From Pseudoalteromonas distincta (GTDB lineage: Bacteria > Pseudomonadota > Gammaproteobacteria > Enterobacterales > Alteromonadaceae), in NCBI RefSeq assembly GCF_000814675.1, contig NZ_JWIG01000010.1, forward strand, positions 1 to 64,000: a DNA stretch of 64,000 nucleotides, given 5' to 3'. Both the position numbers and the translations under genes were made by a program. Positions within the stretch are counted from its first letter, which is position 1. Every line of letters starts with the position of its first letter. Below, in pieces: positions 34,637 through 44,825 of the stretch. The notes under the pieces were generated by a model that ran no database searches, was not told where the DNA came from, and saw only the letters and a list, made by a program, of their open reading frames with translations.

Positions 34637-35917
34637 ATGATAGACAAGGCGTTACTACTAAAAACTCGTGAGTTATCGGATCAATTAATTGCATTGCAAA
34701 CGCCTATTAGGATACTCGATGCTATTAATTGGGATAAACAAACTAAAGAGGAGTTTTTTAGACAAAAATGTCAAAAAAATCCACTGATCGATCGTGCATA
34801 CTATCAACAGCGCGATCTTGGTTTTGTACCTAGCGAGTTACGCCAAGCGTTTTCTACTTTGCACCGTAACATTATTAACCAATTGGGGCAGTTAAATCCC
34901 ATAGCTCAATACATGGGAAAAATGTGCACAGAGTATAAAACAGTATTAAGTATGCTTGAGTATCGTGGCACACCAGAGTTTCATGACTTATCGGTGGAGT
35001 TATTTGGTCACCCTAAAGATTTATTTCATGCTGGTGAGCCCTCACTTTCTGAGCTAGCTAATATGCTAGATAAACCGCTGCAAAATTTACTTATAGCCGA
35101 CATACTGCCTGACGACCCTAAAAATATTGATGCTGTTGATGCAGTGCGTATTTTGTCTGAGCAAGTAACCGCTAGTATGGCAGGCATAAACGTAGAGGTA
35201 ATGCTTAGCGATGGTATTGTTAGTGATGCAGCCGCAGGTGCTAATAATATAAAGCTTAATCAAGATGTTAAGTTTTCGCAGCGTGAACTTGATATCTTAG
35301 AAGTTCACGAAGGGTGGATACACGTAGGTACCACTCAAAATGGTTTAGCTCAGCCTTATTTAACGTGTTTGAGTAAAGGTACGCCAAGCTCCACTATTAC
35401 CCAAGAAGGTTTAGCGGTACTAACCGAAATTATTACTTTAAAATCGACTCCAAGGCGTTTATCTAAATTAGTGAATCGTATTCAAGCCGTTACAAAGGTA
35501 ATAGATGGCGCTGAGTTTGTAGATATTTACCGTGATTACGTAGCGCAAGGTTTATCAAAAGATGACAGCTACACACTTGCGCAGCGTGTATTTAGAGGCA
35601 GTACGCCAACAGGCTTGCCTTTTACAAAAGATATTGCCTACATTAAAGGCTTTGTACTGGTTTATAACTTAATACGCGTTGCAATACAGCTTGGACGAAT
35701 CGATAGACTCCCTTTATTACTGGTAGGTAAAATATCGATAGATGATTTTAGATTAATATCGCAGCTTCATGATTTAGGCGTAATAGAGAGCCCACAATTT
35801 GTGCCACCACACTTTAAAGACTTACGCGGTTTGGCAACTTGGTTGAGCTTTGGCCGTTTTATTGGCGACTTGTCGTTTGAAAAGTTAGAAAACGATTATA
35901 AACCGCTATTTTTATAA
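34637..35917 (+). CDS. DUF1704 (QEGLA-motif) putative metallopeptidase
   Basis: A 426-residue cytoplasmic protein of the DUF1704 family, labelled in bacteria as a flavohaemoglobin-expression-modulating QEGLA protein. The active-site-like motif is HEGWIH in LEVHEGWIHVGT, fitting HExxxH. Further on, TQEGLAV supplies the Glu that would complete a zinc site. Animal members of the same family (MATCAP, KIAA0895L) are tubulin carboxypeptidases with HExxxH...E sites. This protein may therefore be a zinc-dependent carboxypeptidase acting on an unknown bacterial substrate; that is inference by family. It is monocistronic and ends at a clear terminator. Confidence 0.8.
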   Translation: MIDKALLLKTRELSDQLIALQTPIRILDAINWDKQTKEEFFRQKCQKNPLIDRAYYQQRDLGFVPSELRQAFSTLHRNIINQLGQLNPIAQYMGKMCTEYKTVLSMLEYRGTPEFHDLSVELFGHPKDLFHAGEPSLSELANMLDKPLQNLLIADILPDDPKNIDAVDAVRILSEQVTASMAGINVEVMLSDGIVSDAAAGANNIKLNQDVKFSQRELDILEVHEGWIHVGTTQNGLAQPYLTCLSKGTPSSTITQEGLAVLTEIITLKSTPRRLSKLVNRIQAVTKVIDGAEFVDIYRDYVAQGLSKDDSYTLAQRVFRGSTPTGLPFTKDIAYIKGFVLVYNLIRVAIQLGRIDRLPLLLVGKISIDDFRLISQLHDLGVIESPQFVPPHFKDLRGLATWLSFGRFIGDLSFEKLENDYKPLFL

Positions 35918-35950
35918 TTCATCAATATAACTTATCGACACATCGACATA

Positions 35951-35975
35951 AAAAAAGCCCATAACGGGCTTTTTA
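35951..35975. terminator. Bidirectional terminator
   Basis: AAAAAGCCC-ATAAC-GGGCTTTTT lies between the convergent DUF1704 and DUF1338 genes and carries T-runs in both directions. Confidence 0.9.
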
Positions 35976-35997
35976 AAATAAGGTACTTTAGGTTTTG

Positions 35998-36801
35998 CTA
36001 TCGAGCGTTGGTGCTTTCAAATATTTTGTCAGCTGAGGCTGCAACAAAACCAGTATAAAGCTCGCCGTCTGCTTTAGGGTAACGAATAGCAAACTCATAA
36101 AAGCAGCTAGGAATACTCATGTCACCGTCACTAAAGGTAACAGAGTATTCATCAGCAAGTGTTGACGATTGCTCTAGTAACACCTCTGGTGAGCCTTTAA
36201 CTTCGCCGCCTGATGTATTAAGTGAAAAACCTGCATTTTTTAGAGCTTGGTTAACATCATAAATGTTATCAAACTTAGCAAGCGTATTAATATTTACGGT
36301 AAAGTGATTGGCACGGTAACCCCACGCCGACATCCACGCTGCATATTCGCTTTCAGCTAGCAGTTGTTTATAAGTATCAGTGCTTACTTGCCAATGCGTG
36401 CCTGAATACAAAAAGTTCTCTGCTGTTACTGCGCTTTCATCAATTTTGTCAACCATGTCGGTTACGATGGCTTGTAACTCAGGCGAGCATTTTTCAACTA
36501 ATAGTTCAGAGATAAATACTTTTGGCTGATTAGGATCGCTATGCTCATAGTGTTTTGCGTAAAGTTTTTTAGCTTCAAAGTGGTACTCACCACATTCTTT
36601 GTAACCAATTGCTAAAAAGTGAGCTGCGAGCTTTTCAAGACCCACTTTTTCAATATTAAATGTACGCAGCGCAATATGATCGTTAATGATGTCATCTTTT
36701 TGCGTTGAACCTAAAAGGTCATGAATTTTATCTGCCGATGGAGTTACGTTTAAGTAGTTTTTCCAAAGGCTCTCAAATAATGTGTTTACATCAGTATGCA
36801 T
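35998..36801 (-). CDS. DUF1338 family putative non-haem iron oxygenase
   Basis: A 267-residue protein of the DUF1338/VOC-like family. The best-known member, HglS, turns 2-oxoadipate into 2-hydroxyglutarate by oxygen-dependent decarboxylation. The expected metal ligands are present: His in NDHIALRTF, His in RANHFTVNIN and Glu in FYEFAIRY. The Arg four residues after the first His, which holds the substrate carboxylate in HglS, is also present. It is the last gene after astC, astA and astD, with 36 bp to astD, so it may handle a keto acid in amino-acid degradation. The exact substrate is not known. Confidence 0.8.
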   Translation of the reverse strand: MHTDVNTLFESLWKNYLNVTPSADKIHDLLGSTQKDDIINDHIALRTFNIEKVGLEKLAAHFLAIGYKECGEYHFEAKKLYAKHYEHSDPNQPKVFISELLVEKCSPELQAIVTDMVDKIDESAVTAENFLYSGTHWQVSTDTYKQLLAESEYAAWMSAWGYRANHFTVNINTLAKFDNIYDVNQALKNAGFSLNTSGGEVKGSPEVLLEQSSTLADEYSVTFSDGDMSIPSCFYEFAIRYPKADGELYTGFVAASADKIFESTNAR

Positions 36802-36837
36802 GTTAAATCCTTAAATCTAAAATTTTGGTTTTATTGC

Positions 36838-38307
<1,470 letters not shown>

Positions 38308-38311
38308 TTAT

Positions 38312-39346
38312 TTACAGGCGGAAAAATCGCGCTGCATCTCCTTGGCTTAAATTAAGCGCATTAGCCACATCTTGGCTAATGACGAGGGTATGTTTTGCAT
38401 GATTGTAATGTGCGTCTTTGGTAAATGTTGCTCTAAAGCCACTTACGCCTTGATTACATACAGCCAGCGTATCAGAGCTATTTTGTGATATGTGATCAAG
38501 CTCACCAATAGTAATAGGGCAAACTTGAGAGTCGCGAATGCTGCGAATATTACCAAGCTTTGCTTCAACCGTTGGGCCTGCATCAAATAAGTCAACGTAG
38601 CCTCTGTGCTCAAAACCTTCTTTTTCTAATAATTTTAGCGCAGGTTTCGTTTTTTCATGCACATGCCCAATCACTGCTTGGGCTTTTTTACTAAGCAAGT
38701 TCACATAAATAGGGTATTTAGGCATTAACTCGCTAATAAACACCTTATCGCCTAAGCCAACTAAGTGATCCGCTTGTGGAAATTCGATACTAAAAAAGTG
38801 CTCTTGTAGCCATTGCCAAAAAGGAGAATGACCGTCTTCGTCGCTAACACCGCGCATTTCTGCGATAACAGTATCGGCAAAACGCTCGCTGTGCTGAGCC
38901 ATAAACAAAAAGCGTGAACGAGATAAAAATCGACCCGTTAGGCCTTTACGGCTATTTTCGCGCAAAAATAATGTACATATTTCTGAGCAACCAGTGTAGT
39001 CGTTACACATGCTTAAAATATCAACGGTGTTATATACATTTAAAGTAGGCGAGTGGTGTACTGTTTTACCCAAATGATAATGATATAAAGGCACCGATAA
39101 ACCTACTGCGGCTTCTATAGCGGTTGTGCCAATAACGTCACCTGTTTCACTGTCTTCTAAAACAAATAAATAGCTTTCATCAAGTGGCTGGTTAATGTTT
39201 TTTGCAAAGCTTTTTTCAGCACGTTCAATTTTTTCTTTAAGCTGTGTATCGTCCACAGGTAAAGAGGTAAACCCATGACCGGATTCAATCGCTATTTGTT
39301 TAAGCGCGTCAAAATCATTGGCAGTAATAGGACGTAATACTTGCAT
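38312..39346 (-). CDS. astA: Arginine N-succinyltransferase
   Basis: A 344-residue enzyme that transfers succinyl from succinyl-CoA to arginine, the first step of AST. The N-terminus MQVLRPITANDFDALKQIAIESGHGFTSLP and the inner motifs EICTLFLRENSRKG, RFLFMAQHSERF and EGFEHRGYVDLFDAGPTVEA are those of AstA/AruF. One copy of the subunit is present. A 9-bp stem hairpin lies between astC and this gene, just before its GGAGC ribosome binding site. The AST genes astB and astE are not in the window. Confidence 0.95.
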   Translation of the reverse strand: MQVLRPITANDFDALKQIAIESGHGFTSLPVDDTQLKEKIERAEKSFAKNINQPLDESYLFVLEDSETGDVIGTTAIEAAVGLSVPLYHYHLGKTVHHSPTLNVYNTVDILSMCNDYTGCSEICTLFLRENSRKGLTGRFLSRSRFLFMAQHSERFADTVIAEMRGVSDEDGHSPFWQWLQEHFFSIEFPQADHLVGLGDKVFISELMPKYPIYVNLLSKKAQAVIGHVHEKTKPALKLLEKEGFEHRGYVDLFDAGPTVEAKLGNIRSIRDSQVCPITIGELDHISQNSSDTLAVCNQGVSGFRATFTKDAHYNHAKHTLVISQDVANALNLSQGDAARFFRL

Positions 39347-39362
39347 TTATTGCTTGCTCCAA

Positions 39363-39384
39363 TAGCACGCCTGTAGGCGTGCTA
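39363..39384 (-). other. Intra-operonic stem-loop between astC and astA
   Basis: TAGCACGCC (39363-39371) and GGCGTGCTA (39376-39384) form a 9-bp stem with a 4-nt loop. Reading leftward, no T-run follows; the astA ribosome binding site comes next. It may act as an mRNA processing or stabilising element. Confidence 0.65.
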
Positions 39385-39396
39385 ATTTAAACTATA

Positions 39397-40644
<1,248 letters not shown>

Positions 40645-40654
40645 CTAACTCAAA

Positions 40655-40677
40655 GAAGAATATAGCCTTTATTCTTC
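40655..40677. promoter_or_regulatory. 23-bp palindrome in the astC/Lrp divergent promoter
   Basis: GAAGAATA (40655-40662) and TATTCTTC (40670-40677) are perfect arms around a 7-bp centre. Its place between astC and an Lrp/AsnC gene, and its AT-rich centre, fit a feast/famine regulator site. Confidence 0.6.
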
Positions 40678-40796
40678 AGCAAACACGTTATTATTTCTTG
40701 TAGAGGTCATTATCGAAGGTTAGCTGTTAAAATTGCAGTGCTATTTTGTGAAAAATGATTAAAATAAAAGTCAAAATAACGAAGAAAATAACCATT

Positions 40797-41225
40797 ATGA
40801 TAACTCCACAAGACGAGAAACTACTTTCTGTACTAAAAACAAACGCAAGAGCGAGTATTTCTGATCTTGCACGAATGCTTGACTTATCTCGTTCAACAGT
40901 ACAAAGCCGAATGCTCAAATTAGAAGAAACCGGTGTGATTAAAGGCTATAGCGTTGATTACGGTGACGACTACCTTAGTAAAATGGTATCAGCTCATGTG
41001 TCTATAAAAGTAAGACAAAAATTAACGACTAAAACAAACATTGAGCTTAAGCAAATTGATGCTATTTCACAGCTATATGCCATAAGTGGTGAGTTTGATT
41101 TAATTGCTGTAGTACAAGCTCAAAATTTAGAACAGCTCAGTCATTTGTTAGACGATATAGGAAATCTTGATGGGGTGGAGCGAACAACATCTTCTGTTAT
41201 TTTAGAAACTAAATTTAAGCGTTAA
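40797..41225 (+). CDS. Lrp/AsnC family transcriptional regulator
   Basis: A 142-residue feast/famine regulator. The N-terminal helix-turn-helix reads PQDEKLLSVLKTNARASISD, DLSRSTVQSRMLKLEETGVIKG. The C-terminal RAM domain (VSAHVSIKVRQ, LYAISGEFDLIAVV) binds an amino-acid effector. The ATG at 40797 gives the standard N-terminus; an in-frame Met 14 codons upstream adds an unusual Lys/Ile-rich extension. It is divergent from astC and probably controls the ast operon in response to arginine or a related amino acid. The effector is inferred from context. Confidence 0.9.
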   Translation: MITPQDEKLLSVLKTNARASISDLARMLDLSRSTVQSRMLKLEETGVIKGYSVDYGDDYLSKMVSAHVSIKVRQKLTTKTNIELKQIDAISQLYAISGEFDLIAVVQAQNLEQLSHLLDDIGNLDGVERTTSSVILETKFKR

Positions 41226-41491
41226 TCTCCCTTTACACTTGAGTCGTTAAATACTGTTTACATATTTAGGGTCACTATAAACATTGCTAAATAAATTGTT
41301 TATAGACTCTTGCTTTATTTCGCTTGAGTGATAAAATCAGGTACAGTTTTTAATTGCGTTTTTAGTAATTATTTAACAAGGATTTATTTAGTATTTACAT
41401 GGATGTAGAGAGTCTCACTCCCTCGTATTTATGTAAAAATTCGTACTATTCTATAAAAAATATAATATTAATTATTATTTTAAGGGAAATT

Positions 41492-41866
41492 ATGAAAACG
41501 GTTTTTACAGTGATATTATCAATCATACTTATAGGCTATTATTTAACTGCCAAAGCTAGTCATTTTTCTTCAAAGAAGAATACAGAAGTTAATACGTATA
41601 GTGATATCTATTTTAAACTCGAAACATCCTCAGTAAATATCAATGAAATAATTGCTGGCGCTACAGATTTTGCTTTAACTATGTGCGCAGATAAAGCTTA
41701 TCAGGAAGCTTTAGGTAATACTGTTGCTAGCTGCAATTCTCAATTTGAAGAATCTAAAAATGTTTGCTCAAAGCATATTATGAAAAATGCTAAGCAGCAC
41801 TATACAGACAAAGCTACAGTAACACTGCTAACAGAACGGTTTATTAACTGTGTCAGCGCTGCATAG
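41492..41866 (+). CDS. Small exported Cys-containing protein, unknown
   Basis: A 124-residue protein with an N-terminal hydrophobic segment (MKTVFTVILSIILIGYYLTAKA) that is a signal peptide or anchor. The rest is soluble and probably periplasmic, with four Cys (in LTMCADKAY, ASCNSQF, NVCSKH and FINCVSAA) that could make two disulphides. The ATG at 41492 has AAGGGAAATT before it, which decides the start over a Met 31 codons upstream. No family is recognised. It is followed after 101 bp by a substrate-binding-like protein, which may be related. Confidence 0.7.
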   Translation: MKTVFTVILSIILIGYYLTAKASHFSSKKNTEVNTYSDIYFKLETSSVNINEIIAGATDFALTMCADKAYQEALGNTVASCNSQFEESKNVCSKHIMKNAKQHYTDKATVTLLTERFINCVSAA

Positions 41867-41967
41867 CGAGGAAAGTAGAGCTGTTACCTAATAATTACAG
41901 CAAATAATGCAATTTTAATCTGTTTGGCTACACTTATTTTAATTTGTACATTATTTAGCAATAGATT

Positions 41968-43137
41968 ATGCCCGCATATTTTTTTACTCTTTTATTAGGT
42001 TTAACTGAGCCTCTCCAGTTTGGGACAAACTTACCCACCACGGCACCTAATAATGCAGTCAACCAAGTCGAGTGTATTTTATTTGAAATGGGAGCCCCTT
42101 TTCAGCTACAAACCTTGCCATGGTTACGTGCACGTAGAGAAGTAAAGTTAGAGCGCTTAGATGGATATTTCACAACCCATTTAATGCCTGAAATGAAAGC
42201 TTATGGACGTATATCATCACCCATTTTTTTAGAAAGCTGGTACTGGTTTACCCACCCAGAGAGCATTAAAAAACCAAAAAACAAAATGCGTTACGGTGCA
42301 GTAAGAGGAAGTTATCAAGCAAATTGGTTTAAAACTCAGAATATTATTGCTGAGGTAGAAGTAAATTCATTAGAAGAAATAGTAAATGTAATGCACCATA
42401 AACGGATTGATAGAATCCTACTTGATTTAGACGATTTTGAATTAGCAGCCTCTAAGCTAGGCATTAATAAAGACGAGTACCAAAAAGAATTTTTTAGATA
42501 TGTACCTTTGGGATTATTTGCTTCGCATTCACTTCTCAAACGCCTTCCTGAATTTATGCAGCAGTTCGATGAAAATATAAATACTTGTGCGCAAGCTCCA
42601 TTTTCACTATCAAAAAGTGAAGAAAAGCAAATACTTGATAGGCTCTACAGTAGCGCTAAAACCTTATTAAACTTACCTAGTTTAGTCGAAGAAGTTCAAA
42701 TAAGTAATGAGTCTCCTTTGAGTGAGCCTGAAATTAAGAAACGAGACCAGCTATGGATAAAAGAAAGTAAACACGTTGGGCATGCTTATGGGTTAACTAT
42801 GCTTGATTTACCGTTATCTAAGGTATTTAAAAAATGGCAATCGCAGTTTAAAGGTGTTGTTACTGAGCTTATATTGACTGATAGCCAAGGAAAAAATATA
42901 GCAATAAGTAAGTTAACCAGTGATTACTGGCAAGGAGATGAAAATAAGTTTACTAAAATATTTAAACAGTCAAAGGACTATAACTTTGATAGCGTTACAT
43001 ATGATGCATCAACACATCATTTTCAAGTACAGCTAAGTTTTCCTGTTTTAGATGATAATAATAGTCATATTGGAGTGTTGATTTTAGGTGTTGATGTAGA
43101 AAAAGCACTCCATTCGTCAAACGAAAAGAGTAACTAA
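41968..43137 (+). CDS. Periplasmic solute-binding-like protein fused to a PDC/Cache-like domain
   Basis: A 389-residue protein. After a short hydrophobic start (MPAYFFTLLLGLTEP) comes a region resembling family-3 periplasmic binding proteins: VNQVECILFEMGAPFQLQT, LERLDGYFTTH, YGAVRGSY and FFRYVPLGLFASH. From about residue 275 the sequence turns into a PDC/Cache-type sensor segment, recognised by TELILTDSQGKNIAIS, TSDYWQGDENKF and QVQLSFPVLDDNNSHIGVLILGVD. Such sensor segments normally belong to chemoreceptors or cyclases with membrane helices; here no helix or output domain follows. It may bind a ligand and act on a partner receptor, which is inference. Confidence 0.7.
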   Translation: MPAYFFTLLLGLTEPLQFGTNLPTTAPNNAVNQVECILFEMGAPFQLQTLPWLRARREVKLERLDGYFTTHLMPEMKAYGRISSPIFLESWYWFTHPESIKKPKNKMRYGAVRGSYQANWFKTQNIIAEVEVNSLEEIVNVMHHKRIDRILLDLDDFELAASKLGINKDEYQKEFFRYVPLGLFASHSLLKRLPEFMQQFDENINTCAQAPFSLSKSEEKQILDRLYSSAKTLLNLPSLVEEVQISNESPLSEPEIKKRDQLWIKESKHVGHAYGLTMLDLPLSKVFKKWQSQFKGVVTELILTDSQGKNIAISKLTSDYWQGDENKFTKIFKQSKDYNFDSVTYDASTHHFQVQLSFPVLDDNNSHIGVLILGVDVEKALHSSNEKSN

Positions 43138-43194
43138 CTCGATACCTTTCATAAGTTAGCTAAGCTTTGGAACTTTTGCTTAGCTAACATTATA

Positions 43195-44127
43195 TTATGG
43201 ATGTACTTTTTCTGAGGTCGGCTTTTTTCTTATAATTTCTTTTTTGGCTTCATCAAGCTTTATAAAATAAGCATTACCGCCAATACCTTTAAACTCTTCA
43301 TCTGTAAATACAATAGTATTGTCATCAAAAAAAGTGACAGCCTCTTTTTGAGTTACTATCCCTAAGTCAATTTTTGATACATCGCCAGAAAAAAACTTAT
43401 CACCCTCAAAATTTTCGAATAACCAAATACTGGTTGAATCAAGTAATATCAGCTTTTTACGATCAGGGCTTAAAGCAGCCGATGTTATCCAGCATAGCTT
43501 TTCTAAAGTGGTACATGTTTTAAATGAATCTATTAACTCGGCTTTAAAATTAGCGGCATGATCGCCCACTTTATAAACCTTAGTAATACCATCAAATGGT
43601 TCTGTGCGGTTTTTAGTAAATAAATATAAGTGACGTCCTAGAGCTACAAATGCCTCTAAATCAAAATTACGGTTATTAGGCTTTATAGGAGTGCCATCCA
43701 TTTCGGGGTAGGTAAACTTAATTATTTCTGCTTGAGTCGTATCTGTTTTTATATCTATCGGGTTTTCTATTTTATAAATAGTGAGCCATCTACGATCGTT
43801 TTTGTTATTACCAAAATCGCCTAAAAAGAAGTGCCCAAATTTGTTTTGGGTCATGTCTTCCCAATCAATGTTTTTAGCGTTTTCAACTAAAATTTCTTTA
43901 GCAATAGAACCGTCTTTATTGAGTCTATATAGCTTTGGTTCATTGCCTCCGTCGTTAATAGCCCATAAACGTTGCTGTTTATCAAATTCTATTCCTGATA
44001 TTTCTTTTAATTTAGGATCAACTGAGATTTCTTTTTTACTGTATAGGGTATAAATTGAGGTACCAATAAATGCAGCTACAACTAAAAAAATGATGGTGGT
44101 AGTTATTAAAATGGTTTTTTTCAACAT
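43195..44127 (-). CDS. Membrane-anchored beta-propeller-like protein
   Basis: A 310-residue protein with one N-terminal membrane anchor (about residues 5-28), the rest outside the membrane. The body shows propeller-type repeats: KEISGIEFDKQQRLWAINDG, HFFLGDFGNNKND, FDLEAFVALGRHLYLFTKNR, ITSAALSPDRKKLILLDST and VFTDEEFKGIGGNAY. This looks like the SdiA-regulated or esterase-like phytase propeller group, but assignment is by eye. No catalytic residues can be named. It is transcribed alone, convergent with the preceding gene. Confidence 0.6.
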   Translation of the reverse strand: MLKKTILITTTIIFLVVAAFIGTSIYTLYSKKEISVDPKLKEISGIEFDKQQRLWAINDGGNEPKLYRLNKDGSIAKEILVENAKNIDWEDMTQNKFGHFFLGDFGNNKNDRRWLTIYKIENPIDIKTDTTQAEIIKFTYPEMDGTPIKPNNRNFDLEAFVALGRHLYLFTKNRTEPFDGITKVYKVGDHAANFKAELIDSFKTCTTLEKLCWITSAALSPDRKKLILLDSTSIWLFENFEGDKFFSGDVSKIDLGIVTQKEAVTFFDDNTIVFTDEEFKGIGGNAYFIKLDEAKKEIIRKKPTSEKVHP

Positions 44128-44513
44128 GAAATTAATGATATTTCAGAGTATTAGAATGATGTGTATTATCCATGATGAAGTAATATAAAAAAAGTAATTT
44201 AGGATTTTAAATTTTCTTCGGATATTTGCAGCTATAAATATTTATATATTGAACTAATGAGGTTTTTAATAGTTTGTTGGTTTGAATATTGCTCTGTATG
44301 TTAAGTATCATTTAAAGCGTATTGTATATAAGGTTAATGCACCTTTTTGGTGTAATTGAAATATTATTTGCACTGTAATAAAGCGTAAATAAAGTTTTGT
44401 TTAACTAATAACACGTTTAATGATTTTTAGATGGTTACCACATCGCCTTTTTGTTTAGTTGTATGGCCTGTGGCAAAGATTAAGTACCCTTTTTGGTTTA
44501 GTTGGAGCCTGCT
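44128..44513. other. Leader region of the glycogen operon
   Basis: About 385 bp without a gene, between the propeller gene and the glycogen operon. It carries the operon promoter and, at the 3' end, two near-identical direct repeats. No riboswitch or clear terminator was recognised. Confidence 0.55.
44446..44511 (+). repeat. Two direct near-repeats before the glycogen operon start
   Basis: CCTTTTTGTTTAGTTG followed by TATGGCCTG (44446-44470), and CCTTTTTGGTTTAGTTG followed by GAGCCTG (44488-44511). They are 42 bp apart, four helical turns. The second includes the GGAG ribosome binding site of the first gene. They could be paired binding sites or a slipped duplication. Confidence 0.55.
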
Positions 44514-44816
44514 ATGTTGAATAAACGTTTTTTTAAAACAAAAGATGAAGCTGAAGTTACTTTTGAATTTTCTCATCCAGAGGCAGAAGAAGTTTGCTTA
44601 TTAGGTGAATTTAATGATTGGCAACCAGTGCCAATGAAGCTTTATAAAAAACAAGGTGTGTTTAAATTTAAGCAACGCTTACCTATCGATCAACAATTTC
44701 ACTTTCGTTATCTGATTAATGGAGACATTTGGGATAACGACCATCAAGCTGACGGTTATATCGGCAATACTTTTGGCACAGAAAACAGCATAGTAAATAC
44801 TCAACGCACTAATTAA
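44514..44816 (+). CDS. Stand-alone CBM48 (isoamylase N-terminal) glycogen-binding protein
   Basis: A 100-residue protein consisting only of an early-set/CBM48 domain, the glycogen-binding module found in branching enzymes and AMPK beta. The key stretch is VTFEFSHPEAEEVCLLGEFN followed by DWQPVPMKLY, then FRYLINGDIWDND. The Trp residues that stack on glucan are present. No catalytic domain follows. The ATG at 44514 has GGAG 7 bp upstream and is preferred to a TTG at 44502. It heads the operon and could target or regulate the glycogen enzymes; this role is inference. Confidence 0.88.
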   Translation: MLNKRFFKTKDEAEVTFEFSHPEAEEVCLLGEFNDWQPVPMKLYKKQGVFKFKQRLPIDQQFHFRYLINGDIWDNDHQADGYIGNTFGTENSIVNTQRTN

Positions 44817-44825
44817 GGCGATTCA

